Part shown: positions 27,060 through 39,472 of the stretch, one piece after another | Layout: the number at the start of each line of letters is the position of its first letter | How positions within the stretch are numbered: position 1 is the stretch's first letter | NCBI GenBank assembly: GCA_022828595.1 | Contig: JAKGHH010000002.1 | Location: 87,388,076 to 87,452,075, forward strand | Direction of reading: 5' to 3' | From: Nelumbo lutea | Taxonomy: Eukaryota; Streptophyta; Magnoliopsida; Proteales; Nelumbonaceae | Length of the DNA stretch: 64,000 bases | Made by a program: the position numbers and the translations under genes | The notes under the pieces: generated by a model | Told to the model about the DNA's origin: nothing | Databases searched by the model: none | The model's input: the letters and a program-made list of their open reading frames with translations, nothing else

Positions 27060-27230
27060 GGAAAGGCCACAACCAAGGGACCTCAGGGCTTCCTTGCAGA
27101 AACTTGATTACTAGTAGAGAATTACCTTCTATCACTATAGAGGGGTAAGATGTATGAGATAATAACTGGCCAGTTTGTGGGCTTTGAGGGCTGCCCACAT
27201 CTCAGCCATTATAATAGAAGTTTGGGAAAA
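27060..27230 (-). pseudogene. Possible LINE/RNase H relic
   Basis: On the minus strand, the stretch just before the foldback MITE reads IIMAEMWAALKAHKLA (about 27160-27215). This resembles the AE-xWAL-xxGLxLA helix of LINE-type RNase H domains. Stops follow quickly. On the other side of the MITE, 27765-27900 (minus) may continue the same relic, but I cannot read a clear motif there. Confidence 0.3.
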
Positions 27231-27760
27231 TTCTGGATTAGTATTCTGTACTTTAGGTCTAGTGTTACTTTGGTCCCTGAACTTTAAAATGTGACAATTC
27301 AATACCTGAATTTTTAAAACGTGCCAATTTAATATCTATCGTTAATTAGTTGTTAAGTGGCATTTAAAAAGACACAAGTACCCTTCGAGTGTCATCTAAT
27401 TTTCTTTATCAATCATCCAAACATTGATAAAAGAATGAAAAGTCCCAAATTCTTGTCTCTTCTATTCAAGAAAGTTGAGGTCACCAGAATGCCCGTTGAG
27501 GTGTGACCCCAACTTTCTTGAATAGAAGAGTCAAGGATTTGAGACTGTTCATTTTTTGTCAACATTTGAATGGTTGATAAATAGAATTAGATGACACTTG
27601 AGGGGCATTTGTGTCTTTTCAAATGCCACTTAACGGGCTGGTTAACATTAGGTACTGGATTGACATATTTTGAAAATTCAGAGACTGAATTATCGCATTT
27701 TAAAGTTCAGGGACCAAAGTGACACTAGGCCCAAAGTACAGTGTACTAATCTAGAAGTTT
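27231..27760. mobile_element. Long foldback MITE
   Basis: A 530-bp element made almost wholly of two inverted arms of about 250 bp, around a spacer near 27485-27502 (CAGAATGCCCGTTGAGGT). The outer ends read TTCTGGATTAGTA (left) and TACTAATCTAGAAG (right, inverted). The arms contain CACTTTGGTCCCTGAACTTTAAAATG, a motif I associate with plant foldback MITEs. They are about 85-90% alike by eye. No clear TSD. There is no ORF of note. It lies about 1.4 kb upstream of the kinase start codon. Confidence 0.88.
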
Positions 27761-27764
27761 TTCT

Positions 27765-28725
27765 AACAAAGCCCATTTTAGCTTCTACCCAGTTTGCTTC
27801 AATTTGCTTATTCGTGTATGACCAAGCCTTGGACACTATCTCTTGGGGACAGGGACATCATGAGGTTCTTCTTAAAAATCTTCTCATTCCAATTTTCATA
27901 GGAGCCAAAAAATCGTAATTATTCTTTCAAAACACCACTTATTTACCCGATTGGCTTTTTTATCTAGGGATCCTTTCCACCAATCCACTAGGACCCAGTT
28001 TGGGTGAGACTAAGGATCAAAGTATCGTACCGAGTATTGTATTAGATAAGTCAGATATGGATATGAATATGCTTTGAAATTGCATGGATATGAATGAAGT
28101 TATAAAAATGCTTAGATACGCTAGGGAAATGCATACAAATCACATAAATACATTAATAATATTAAACCAAAAGCTGAATTATCTATTGATAAGGTATAAA
28201 CACATGAGAAATTCATACTCTAATAGGTTATATGAAGAGAAACATTACGGTAAACAATACCGGGACTCTAGAACATTCAAACATCATACAATAATTATCA
28301 CTCTATCAATTTTTGTAATTATAATTTTCAATTTTTATTAATTTTTGGGAATATTTATTAATTTAGTATTTTATATAAATAGCAACTCCTTTTATTAAAT
28401 AACAAACATGTTTTAATTTTTAACATATAATGCTTTTATTTTACATATATTTGTAAAATAAAATATATAAATCATTTAAGGTAGATAAAATAAATTATTT
28501 ATAATTTTTGGTTTTGATTAAATTTTTGAGGAAATTAAATCTTAAATTATTCATTTCAATTTTTATAATTATACTTTTTTTTGTATTCCATTAATTTTGT
28601 TGGGAAACAATATTTATTTATTACCTTTATATAATAACTCAAATTTTCAAATAATAACTATTTTTCATTTTTAACATATAATTATGTATAAAATAAAATA
28701 TATAAATCATTTATATCTATAGTAG
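27765..28725. other. AT-rich intergenic DNA
   Basis: No genes. From about 28300 to 28720 it is extremely AT-rich, with repeated ATATAAATCATTTA (about 28463 and 28698) and TTTTTAACATATAAT words (28415 and 28670), so a weak direct repeat of ~255-bp spacing is visible. It ends at the Gypsy LTR start at 28726. Confidence 0.6.
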
Positions 28726-29322
28726 ATGTTCGGGTTTATGGTTGAGTTGGCTCCGGATGACATGTGGTGCCTACGTGACCACCCCATCTTCTCGGCCATG
28801 TCAACACCACATCATATCCGTGACCTACCTTATCTCATCGACCACGTCAGCACTACGTTACCTCCATGGCCCCACTCTGCCTTTCTAGCCACGACGACTC
28901 CACATCATGTGGATAGACATGACCAAGACAAAAGAGTAGATGGGGACAACTCTGCTGGGGATTATGTCTTATCCCGAAGACCTTGGTAGTTAACCTCACC
29001 CCGACAACACAGAAAGTCTAATCCGATCAGGACACAAATCTTCGGCTATAAAAAGGTACCTCCCTCTCAAGGTAAGGGATCCAACTTCTGACTCTTATAT
29101 TGCTATCTTGCTCGGACCAGCACCGTTCTCCAACTAGTTGGCCTGACCACCTACTACCTCCTACTGACTTGAGCGTCGGAGTACCTACTCGGGGATAACT
29201 CCTCAGGCCTTTGACTAGTTTCTTGCTCATAGATCTCATTGCGCGGCTTCATCCTTCCACCTCGGCTCTTCCTAGATGACTGTGACCTCAGTTCTTGCAC
29301 TACCTAGGATCGAGTAGCATCA
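28726..29322 (+). repeat. G3 5' LTR
   Basis: TGTTCGGGTTTATGG ... GAGTAGCATCA, 597 bp, directly upstream of the primer-binding-like site. A TATA-like GGCTATAAAAAGG lies at about 29043-29055. Left TSD cannot be confirmed because the right end is missing. Confidence 0.75.
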
Positions 29323-30601
29323 AATTGGTGTCGTCTGTAGGAATCGCACAAAAAGCCTTCCCTAAATCTCTCTCACCATGCAATCAAGAAGCAATCAAGA
29401 TGCCAAGGAACCACTCTGAGCGTTTGATAGCCCGATCCCCATCTCGGGAATCCCAGCATCGTAGCCCCCACGCCAAGAAACCTAGCAACCACAACCAGCC
29501 ATAGTCGACCCCATCCAATTCCACGCAATGCAAGAAAAGGTCGACCAAATCTTGGCAATGATGCAGTTGCTAGGGTCTGTGGCACCGCCCACTCAAACCG
29601 TCCCCTGAAAGAATGGTAGGATTCATCGTATGGACGCCAAAAAGGTTGTAGAATGGGTGGGCGAATTTCAAAAATTTCCTACCTTTCTTCCAACTGGGAA
29701 TCACATTCCCTTATTTTAGAATCAAATATTCAAGGATCTACTCGAACCAAACCAGACCAGGTCTGAACCAAAGATCAGGGGAGGGTTATACTTGATATGG
29801 AGAATCAAAATCTCCCAACGTCGGTGTTCACCCCCAAAGAAAGATCCAAGATCTGCTCCCACTGAAGATGACACAACGATGGTGGGGTAGAACCAACAGT
29901 GCACATCTCACGTACCGAACTCTTCACAAGAACTCATTAGAGGCTTAGAGCACCGAACCAAATCAGCCTTTCAGCAAAGACTGATATCAAGAACAGATTT
30001 CTTGATTTTCCCTTCAATGGAGTTCGAACTATGTAGCAAGGTGGCGGCGGCTGGAGGAGATCCCTAAGGCTGAAAGAGGCATGAATGCAATTTTCAGCTT
30101 AGGGGAGAGGTGAGATCCTATTCAGATTGCAGAGAGTGTAACTGCAAAACCCTAGGTCAAATTCTTCTAATTCTCTTTTAGGGTTTCCTCCTTTCTTAGT
30201 GATTAAGAAACCTCCTAATCTCATTAGGAGTTATCCCAATCCAAATATGTATTTGGATAGGAGATAATCTTAGTCCTATCTACAGATTAGATCAGCCCAT
30301 TCCTGATCTCATCAGGAGGTTAATCCTATTTGCAGATTCGCCCCCTTAAGTGGGTGATCATATCAGCTCAGTTCGAAATGGGCTTTTAAGCCCAAGAAGT
30401 AATTAGTGCTTAATAAGTTTCCAAACTACTGCCTAGTTGGGCTTCTTTGTATGGCGTGGGACCCAAGCATTGATCTCCACATCAGCCACATGGGTTTGGC
30501 CTAGCCTTTGTTACAAGGCCTATCTGAATTCACTAGAAAGCCCAGTGAACCCCTTGAGCCCATCACATGGACTCTATGGGCCCAACACTTACACTAAGTG
30601 G

Positions 30602-31905
30602 TGAAAGAATGGTAGGATTCATCTAATGGATGCCATGAAGGTTGTGGAATGGGTGGGCGAATTTCAAAAATTTTCCTACCTTCTCCCAACTGGGAATCAC
30701 ATTCCCTAAATTTAGAATACAATATTCAAGGATTCTACTTGAACCATAATCGAACCAGATCTGAACCAAAAAGGAAAAAGGAGGATTATACCTGATCCAG
30801 AGAAACAATATCTCCCAAAGTTGGTGTTCACGCCCAAAGAAGACACCAAGATCCGCTCCTGCTGAAGATGACACAGTTGTGGGTGGAACAGAACCAGCAG
30901 GGTGCATCCTACACACTGGATCCTTCGCAAGAACCCTCTAGAAACTCTAAACACTGAATCTTTTTCAGTCTTTCTTGCAAGACTAATGTTAAGAACTGAT
31001 TTCTTGACTTCCTATTGCTGCAAAGATCAAATCTTGCAAGAGGGAATGGCGGTGGCTGGAGGAGAACTCCTGGGATGAAGATGGCCGAACTGCTTCTCTT
31101 CTCTTTGGAGTCTGTATGAGATCTAATCTCTAGGCGAAGGATAATTTCTTGCTATCTCAAAAACCCCCTGTTCGAAATCTGATGTGTTTCTCTTAGGGTT
31201 TCTCCTCCTTTCTTCTTGATTAAGAAAACCTCCTAATTAGGAGTTATCCCAATCCAAATCAGTATTTGGATAGGGGATTATCTTAATCCTATCTACAGAT
31301 TAAGTTAGCTTACTCCTGATCTTATCAGGAGGTTACCAGATTCAAATCTGATTTGAATTTGGTCTCCTAGAGTGGCTAAGGTTAAAGGCCCAATCCTTTT
31401 ACTAACATCAATCTCAGATTCGCCCCATAGATGGGTGATCATATCAGCCCAGCTCGAAATGGGCTTTTGGCCCATTAAGTGTTCAGTGTTTAACAAGTTT
31501 CCAATCTACTGCCCAGTTGGGCTTCTTTGTATGGCATGGGACCCAAGCATTGATCTACACACCAGCCACATGGGTTCGGCCCAGCCTTTATTACAAGGCC
31601 CAGTCGAATTCACTAGAAAGCTCAATGAACCCCTGAGCCCATTACATGGACCCTATGGGCCCAACACTTACATTAAGTGGTCCTTGGGCCAAGCCATCTT
31701 ATAAAAACCTAGGGATTGTGGGTAGGTGCAAGATTAGCCCATCAACTATTATCCTAAATGGTCTTACACTCACCTTCTCAGCCCTTAATGACCAAGCACT
31801 GCCCAACAAGAGAGGACCTCTCCCTCGGCTGCAAGGAACAGTGTCACACTCTCTACTCACATGGATCCTAGGAATTAAAACCATTTGCAAACTTTTTGAA
31901 ACTGT

Positions 31906-31955
<50 letters not shown>

Positions 31956-32575
31956 TGCAAAACAAAATTCCAACGGTTGAAATCAACTGCCGGCAGTTTG
32001 GTTTCCATAAGAGAGAGTGCATTTCCGATCATTACCATTGTCTGACAAATGGGCTGATCCTGTCACTATGATCACTTACTCAGATGGATTCTCAGACTAC
32101 CCCAACATGCCCAGGTTTTGACCCCCGCTAAAGATCTCACTGATTGACATATCAAAGACAGTCCGATCTGACACCTAGTGAAATGACATAATCGAGTCTA
32201 GGTGTCAGGTGTAACTTTCCAGTTTTTCCCATCTGTCTCCAAGGTCCAGGGCAATACTGAAAATCTGGTCTGGTTCAAGGATTCAAGTAATCCCATACTG
32301 TATGTGCCTTGGGTCTTACCCTGGTGGCCAAGACAGGCCATCCCAACACTTGGTGGAACACCGGTATCAGCCTTGGCAGGATAAATCTCCCTAGACTTAT
32401 CCAATGGCTGTGAACATTTAAAACTAACACGAGTCTCTATGTGTGTCCAGTTTTAGGGTCTTACACAGAATTATGCAAAACAACATGAATCAAACATGCA
32501 CTTTATTTATTTACACTAAATGTCAAAAGTACATCAAATTGGATTGAAGCTAAGGGCATACAAAATTGTCTAACA
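30602..32575 (-). mobile_element. Solo LTR of family T inserted inside another T LTR, TSD AGTGG
   Basis: 1974 bp, minus orientation, TGTTAGACAATTTTG ... CATTCTTTCA. It is flanked by AGTGG (30597-30601 and 32576-32580), which belongs to the outer LTR (CTAAGTGG/TCC). Inner and outer LTRs have the same orientation and are of the same subfamily, so this is self-insertion. It carries a long (CA)n(TA)n tract at 31906-31955. Confidence 0.95.
31906..31955. repeat. (CA)n(TA)n microsatellite inside an LTR
   Basis: A CA run of about 25 bp followed by a TA run of about 20 bp, in the position where the other T LTRs have shorter AT-rich stretches (for example 4187-4207 and 32805-32830). It has expanded in this copy only. 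Confidence 0.9.
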
Positions 32576-35500
32576 AGTGGTCCCTAGGCCAAGCCATCTT
32601 ATAAAAACCTAGGGACTATGGGCAGATGCAAGATTAGTCCATCAGGTATTATCCTATATGGCCTTACACTTAACCTCTCAGCCCATAATGATCAAGCACT
32701 ACCCGACAAGAGAGGTCCTCTCCTTCGGCTACAAGGAACAGTGCTGCACTCTTTGCTCACATGGATCCCGAGATTTAAAACCATTTGCAAACATTTTGAA
32801 ACCATACATATCTATATATCATATATAAATTTTGCAAAACAAAATTTCAACGATTGAAATCAACTGTCGGCAGTTTGGTTTCCATCAGAGAGAGTGCATC
32901 CCCGATCATTACCTTTGTCCGAGAAAGGGGCTGATCCTGTCACTATGATCACCCACTCAGATGAATTCTTAGACTGTCCCAACATGCCTAGCTTTTGACC
33001 CCCGCTAAGGATCTCACTGATTGGCATATGAAAGATAGCCCAGTCCAACACCTAATGCAGTATCATAATCGAGTCTAGGGGTCAGGTGTAACTTTTCAGT
33101 TTTGCCCATTTATCTCCAAGGTGCAGGGCAATATTGGAAATCTGGTTCGATTCAAGGATTCAAGTAATTCTACACTGCATGTGCCTTGGGTCTCACCCTG
33201 GCGGCTGAGACAAGCCACCCCAACACTTGGCAGCACACCAGTGTTAGTCTTGACAGGATAAATCTCCCTAGACTTATCCAATGGCTGTGAAGGTTCTAAA
33301 CTAACACGAGTCTCATTAAGTGTCCAGTTTAAGGGTCTTACATAGAAATATACCACACAACATGAATCAAACATGTACTTTATTTATTTACACTAAATGT
33401 CAAAAGTACATCAAAACTGATTGAAGCTAAGGGCATACAAAACTGTCTAACATCCCCCTTGTTGCCTCGATGCGTATGAAGGCTGATCCTCACCTCATAG
33501 ACCCCAAAAGAAGGGAGCGCGGTCTGACCAAGAAAAGCAAGACATCGCAAGAAGATCCATCTCCTCTGCCTAGTCCCGTGAATCCGATAGTCGTAACAGG
33601 ACCCACCAGACTACTCGGATCCTAGCCAAGAAAAGACTCAGCAAATGGATGCCACCCCAGGTGGTCTCTGTTGCCGAATCCAGTTCGGTTAAAGACCGCC
33701 CAACACGGCCCAAGAAGGAAAGGGCCACACATGCTGTAGCTCCAGATGACAGGGATGTAGACATTTGAGAGCTCCGACAGTGCTTGACCAAGTTGGAGCG
33801 TAGCCAAGCCCAAAGGAGCGCAACACCACTTGTAGATCAGCCTGTGCAACCAACTGGCCAACCCGTCAAGGATCCCCCTTCGTCCAAGAGATCATGGACG
33901 AGATTCCCCCTGTAGGGTGGCAGGCACTATAGTTTGACAAGTATGATGGGAATACCGATCCCAGTGACCACATCGAAGCACTCATGGCCCAATGCAAATC
34001 TCTCGTGGCCACCCTCAAAGGCCTAGCCTTGACGTGGTACTCGTCCCTTCCCCTGCACTCCATAGCATCATGATAGTAGCTAGAGAGCCAATTTTTGGTG
34101 CAATTCACAACAAGCCAAAAACACTGGAAGACTTTGGCTAGCCTCATGCAGGTGTAGCAAAGGAAAGGAGAATCTCTCAGAATCTACCTGGCGAGGTTCA
34201 AAACTGAAGCACTGCAGGTCTGGAACCTGAACCAATTTGTGGTTGTCACAGCCATACAACACAGACTCTGCCCTTTGCCATTCAACTTTTCTATATCCAA
34301 GAACCCTCCTTAGACATTAGCCATACTAATGAGACATGCCTAGAAATACATCAACGTGAAGGAGGCCCAAGCACAACTAAGAGATGAGGAGAAATGACCT
34401 AACAAGAAGAGAAGGGACACCGAGGAGTGGAAGATAGAGAGGGTGGACGAGAAAGCAAGCGACATGACCGCTGACCAGAGAGGAGGCTGTGCACACTGCC
34501 TCTGACCTTCAGGATTCTCATGCCGCTAATTGCTCTGCAGTCTGAAATCTTGATGCAGATGCGAGACAACAAGTATGTCTAGTGGTACGAAAATATGAAA
34601 ACCCAAGCTAACAAAAGAAATCATGACAAGTACTGCAATTTTCATTGGGACCACGACCACGAGACTGACAACTGTCTCGATCTCAAGCACCACCTTGAGG
34701 ACCTAATCAGGCGCAACTACTTGGTGGGCTTTGTTGACATAAAAGAAGACAACACCCCTAAGGTGGAGCCGCACCCTAGGCCTCTAGATCGAGCTCCCCT
34801 AGCCAGAGTTATAGCAGTGATCTCGGGGGGGGGATGGCTTTTGAGGGGGAGAGCAGCTCAGGCCGGAAGAGGTATGCACGCTTGATGGATATCAACAACA
34901 GGGAGTAGAAGAAGAGAAAAGAGGAATTGGTCACATTCACCAAAGACGATCTCAGGGGTTCCAAACCCCGCACGATGATGCCATGGTTATCACAGTTGAG
35001 ATTGCAAACTATGAGGTTCAGCGCATCCTAGCAGATATTAGGAGCTCAACCAACATCCTGTTCGGAGATGCCTTTGATTAGCTCGGCATCAGTAGAGATT
35101 GTTTCACACCGGTCAACACTCCCCTGATGGGCTTCTTCAGGGAGTAACTTATGCTAATAGGAAGGATCACTCTGCCCCTGCTAATCGGAGATGGTGAGAT
35201 CACTTCAACAACCATGGTGGATTTTACCATCTTTCGATGCCTATCTTCCTACAACGCCATCCTCGGCCGACTGACCTTGAATGCTTTGTGAGCCTTTATG
35301 TCTACCTTCCACTCGGCCATGAAGTTCGCGACCCCATATGGAGTGGAAGTGGCCTGAGGAGAGTAGAGGGCAGCACAGTAGTGTTACCTGATGTCCTACC
35401 GAGGAAAGCAGCTAGCTGCAGAGACCCTTACGACCGAGAGTATAGATTTGCGTGATGAACTGAGAACACAATGCGACCAATCTGTTGAAGACCACATCTA

Positions 35501-35905
35501 GGTGCCTCTTTCTGAGGAAGACCCCGAGAAGACGGTCTAGGTTGGCTTTCTCCTAGACAACCGTCTATGTGAAGACCTCATCCTGCTTCTTAGGGACCAT
35601 GCTGATGTATTTGCATGGTCGATGGCATATATGCTGGGGATCGACCCCAAGGTCATCACCCACCGCCTTAACACCAACCCACGCTACTGACCAATCAGGT
35701 AGAAGAAGAGGAGCTTTGCTGCAGAATGGTGGTAGATCTTGAATAAGGAGGTCCAGAAGCTATTTGACACCGACTTTATTTGGGAAGTAAAATAACTGAA
35801 CTGGCTGGCCAACATGGTGATGGTGAAGAAGGTGAATGGGAAGTAGAAGATCTGTATCGACTTCACGAACCTGAACAAAGCTTGTCCCAAATACAAATTC
35901 CCCCC

Positions 35906-37935
35906 GTTCACTTCATGTCTGAAGTTATGGAGTCGCCACCCATAAGGAATTATTAATGGGGAGTGATGGGTCTCCCAGATTTAAATTTCACAAAACTTTC
36001 AGAATTAACGACTCCATATCAATCGGCCAGGATAAGGGTAATTTGGGTAAGTTGAGAGAGAGAGAGGGAAGGGGTTAGTTACCCCTCTCTCTGGGCAGTG
36101 TGAATATTGGATTTCCCTTCTTTGCCTTCAAAAAATGGATAGGAAACTAGGATTCTCTGGTAGTTCGAAAGAGTGCTCCCTTCTGCATTCCCAGACCAAT
36201 CCACTTTTGGATGTAGGGGCCTGAGCAAAAGGATGAGAAATTGCTTCCTCACCCCTTTTCTATTAGAGCCCCCACCTTAAGACTCAGTGGAATGGTTTGA
36301 GAAGAGAGGGAGTGTGAACCTCATAAACTCTAGAGAATCCTCAAGCCTCGAACTGAGAAAAACGAATGCAATAAGCAACAATGACAATAAAGAAAGCAAT
36401 GAAAAAAAAATATATAGAGAGATAACACTATGTGAACTGTTAAAATACCTCAAGCAAAAATATGAAGACTAAACTAACTTCGAATTGCTAAAACACCTCA
36501 AGCAAGAGGATGAGGTAATGAGTTATACCTCTTGTGGTCTTCACAAGGATCAAAGGTATTGGTATTCACAGAACTGGTGAAGCTTGGGTTTAGAGAGCTT
36601 GATGAATGATGTGGAACACCTAACTCGGCAGTTCGACAGTAGCAGTGGAAGTAGGTCGATGACAGAGAAGTGATAGGTGGAGGTTTTAATGAAAATCAAC
36701 TAGAGGCCGAAGTTCGTCCGACGAAGGATGATAACGCGGAAGGGAGATGGGGATTGTGGGTTTTTCTTTGAATCAATGCTCCCCTCTCTCTTTCAAACTT
36801 TCCGCACTCACTTTCTTAGTTTTCTCTTTCTAAAAAAAAAACGAGAGAGCTCTTTGTCCCTTGAAACTCTCTCTCTCTTAAGGCTCAAATCTTCTCTCAC
36901 CCGACCCTTTTCTCCCTCTTTCTATCACTCATTTTGGCAGCTTCTCCAAAGGAAAACAGAGAGAGCTCCCCCTTCCAAGCTCCTCCCCTCATTCTCTCCC
37001 TCGAGCTCTTCTTATAAAGTAAAGAAAGGGGGATAAGAAAACTTTAGCAAAAAAAGGAACTGATTTGGTAAATTATGTTTTGGAGAGGGGTGGTACGAGC
37101 TAGAGGGGGTGTTAAGTTGATTCGGGTTTGAAAAGGGTATTTTAGGAATTTGGGAGTTTGGGTGTTAAGGGTATTTTGGGCATTTGGAGAGAAGGGAGAA
37201 ATAAAGGGTATTTTGGCATGTTTGAAAGAAGGGGTATTTTTGTAATTTTGGAAGGAGGGGTAATTTAGGAATTAGGTCAAGGGTATTTTGGTAATTGGTC
37301 AAAGAGGTAATTCATGTAATTATGGTCAAGGGTATTTTGGTAATTTTGGAAGGAGGGACACTTTTGGGAATTAGGTCAGGGGTAATTTGGGAATTGGTTA
37401 AAGGGGTAGTTTGGGTCATTTTGGTCAAGGGTATTTTGGCAATTTTGAAAGGAACAATATTTTGGTAATTTTGAAAACTTAGGGTAATCTAGGAATTAAG
37501 TTAGGATAATTTGGGAATTGGTTCATGGGATTTTGTATGTTCTAGGTCGATTGGTGGGGTTAGATTGGGCCACATGGTCTTGGATCGAGATGATCTAGCA
37601 AGGGCTTGATTTGGTTAATCTAGGGGCTCTAAATGGAATCTTTGCTTGATGGATGGGTGAACGAAGGAATTTTGAGTCTAAATTTCATGGGTAGGTGTTT
37701 TGGGAGGTCTTGGGTCTGATGGTTGTGTCTGACTTAATGGTTAAGGTGTTAGTGGGGGTCAACTATGGCCTTCAGATAGGTATCAGGTAGGTTTAATGGT
37801 GGATCTAAGGGTTCTTGGGGTGAAAGCTAGGATTTTGGGTTTTTGGGTGTTTCAGAGAGGTCAGGAGGGTCTAATCGGGTGTTTAGGGCAAATTGGGGTA
37901 CAAGTGGCATATTGAGAAAATTTTGGGTGCTGACA
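35906..37935 (-). repeat. Tat/Ogre-like Gypsy LTR (3' LTR), minus, end truncated
   Basis: On the minus strand it starts TGTCAGCACCCAAAATTTTC at 37935, a start typical of Tat/Ogre-type LTRs. It is preceded (37936-37948, minus) by the purine tract AAAGAGGGGCAAC. It contains a degenerate GGGTATTTTGG-rich U3 part, a TATA-like TTTATAAGAAGAG near 37015, and a GA-rich R region. The 3' end (low side) matches the inverted LTR end at 58430-58768 and then stops about 20-25 bp short of the true end, at the junction with the Gypsy G3 RT. This marks it as the 3' LTR of a minus-strand element. Confidence 0.75.
37130..37520. repeat. Degenerate minisatellite, GGGTATTTTGG(t/g)AATT type
   Basis: About a dozen diverged units of roughly 25-45 bp with the core AAGGGTATTTTGGTAATT, alternating with GGAGGGGTAATTTAGGAATT. 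It sits within the U3 part of the Tat/Ogre-like LTR. No coding content. Confidence 0.8.
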
Positions 37936-37948
37936 GTTGCCCCTCTTT

Positions 37949-38899
37949 GTTGTGAGGTATGAAACTACGAAACACTAAAGACCAAAAGAAGCACACAAAG
38001 ATTTTTGCGAAGGGTAAGCTTGGAAGAGGGGTGAGACAAGAAAGGAAGATTGAGACAAAACGATTCCTGTGCAACATCGTTTCATCATGTTCATGCCAAT
38101 TTTATTATTAAAAAAGTGGCTTTTCCTAGGTATCAAGAACCTTCAGAATCAAGGCCCATTTGCCGTAAAAGAAAAATGAAAACTATTCACTTTGGAGAAA
38201 AGAGACCCCTCCTAGGTTTTAGAAACCTTGCAGAAATAGGGTACATTTGTCGTAAAAGAAAACAATAAAAGCAAACGATAATATGAGAACTACTCATTTA
38301 AAAAATGTCCCCTCCTATGTATCAGAAACTTTGTGTGCGGAATCAGGGTACATTTGCTGTAGAGGAAGACATTAAAAGCTTATCAAAACAGAATACTTAA
38401 GTTTATCACAAAGACAATCACAACATGAACAAACATATTCTTTAGAAAACATTTTAAAATCCTTGGTAAAATATTTTGGAAACTTGACAGAGGTCCTATG
38501 GATGATATAGCGTAACTACTCTTTTGATGGGCGAGAGACATCCTTCCATCTAAGAGTAGTCTACGCTCGAAAATTTTGACGAAACACTCGATAAATCAAA
38601 TGATAATGCAGAGTGTTATGTTTTCAAGTGTGATAGATTTCAATTTTAACACAATATGATATCCCTAGCTATTATTTTCCTTTGCACACCTTGCCGAATG
38701 ATGGGGAATTTCAACACAATAACAAAATCATCAAAGGTTATGACATTGTTGGACATGCTACTTTATATCTAGAAATGAAGGATCTGTTATCAAGATTCTT
38801 GTTACCAAAGTTTTTTTCTCTTTTCTCTTTTTTTTTTGATTTTTTTATGTGTTGTATTACATTTTGATTGGCAAAAATGTGTGTTATGCCATGGCTTAA
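37949..38899 (-). repeat. 3' non-coding region of Tat/Ogre-like element, with ~100-bp repeats
   Basis: At 38117-38372 three diverged tandem copies of about 100-105 bp are seen, each with CCTAGGTxTxAGAAACCTT and CATTTGCCGTAAAAGAAAA. The rest has no known motif. This kind of repeat-rich region between pol and the 3' LTR is usual in Tat/Ogre elements; here no pol is near. Confidence 0.6.
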
Positions 38900-39467
38900 A
38901 GAGTAACTTGCTGAAGATTGGGAAAACAACAAGATTTATGCTATGCGGTGATGCAAAACAATGTTAATTACTTCGCCACAAGGGACTTTGGTGCCACAAA
39001 GGACTTTAATGTTGGAATGGACTTTGGTGCCATGAGGGACTTTGATGCCACAAGGGGCTGTGATAAAGATTTAACATAGATGAATGACTTTAACAAATGA
39101 TTTTCAAATATGATAGGTGATAAGCCGCGATGCAATTAGCAAAGTTCATGCTATGCCTTGATGCAACTATCCAAAAAACTTCAATATTTTGCTACGAGGC
39201 ACTTTGGTGCCATGAAGGACTTTAATGCCGTAACAGACTTTGCTGCCACGAGGGACTTTGATGCCACAAGGGACTTTGAAATAGATTTAAATAAGATGAA
39301 TGATTTTAATAAATGATTTTTAAATTTGATGCCCGATAAGCCGCGATTAGCAAATGTCATGCTATGCCATGATGCAACTATCCACAAAACTTCAATATTC
39401 TTCCATGAGGGACTTTGGTGCCCTGAATGACTTTAATGCCATAACGGACTTTGCTACCACGGGGGAC
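38900..39467. repeat. ~200-bp tandem array, left part
   Basis: Units contain GATAAGCCGCGAT, GTCATGCTATGCCATGATGC and several GGACTTTGGTGCCA/GGACTTTGATGCCA words. Start points are near 39121 and 39339, plus a partial unit before. The array is interrupted by the Copia element C+ and continues at 54004. Confidence 0.9.
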
Positions 39468-39472
39468 TTTGA

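Larger units (their letters stand above)
29606..33452 (-). mobile_element. Solo LTR of family T in G3 gag, TSD TCCCC, split by another LTR
   Basis: On the minus strand it starts TGTTAGACAGTTTTG at 33452 and ends CCATTCTTTCA at 29606. The flanks are TCCCC (29601-29605 and 33453-33457). Its own sequence is in two blocks, 29606-30601 and 32581-33452 (about 1.87 kb together), because a second T LTR is inserted at 30602-32575. No internal domain, so it is a solo LTR. It belongs to the same R-U5 subtype as the inner copy. Confidence 0.94.
29391..35905 (+). pseudogene. G3 gag-pol remains, split by an LTR
   Basis: Reading in pieces: the gag start (29400-29605, MPRNHSERLIARSPSR) is interrupted by the LTR at 29606-33452 and resumes at 33458 with a charged region (KKSKTSQEDPS). 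A retrotransposon gag core follows in broken frames at about 33900-34400 (YDGNTDPSDHIEAL and WYSSLP can be read in shifted frames). A CCHC-like segment is at about 34630-34740 (YCNFHWDHDHETDNC). A protease-like segment reads [16 protein letters not shown] (35025-35080), where the usual Asp-x-Gly-Ser-Ser has Arg for Gly. The RT start has ICIDFTNLNKACPK (35855-35890). It stops within the RT, before the catalytic motifs. The order matches the Tat/RIRE2 type of Gypsy polyprotein. Not functional. Confidence 0.82.
28726..35910 (+). mobile_element. Truncated Ty3/Gypsy element G3 (Tat/RIRE2-like gag-pol)
   Basis: A plus-strand Gypsy element with a 5' LTR (28726-29322), a primer-binding-like site just after it (TTGGTGTCGTCTGTAGG at 29325), gag, protease and the start of RT. 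It is truncated at about 35906-35910, where a minus-oriented Tat/Ogre-like LTR begins. The gag is split by an inserted family-T LTR (29606-33452, TSD TCCCC). No 3' LTR is present. It is dead: many stops and frameshifts. Confidence 0.85.
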
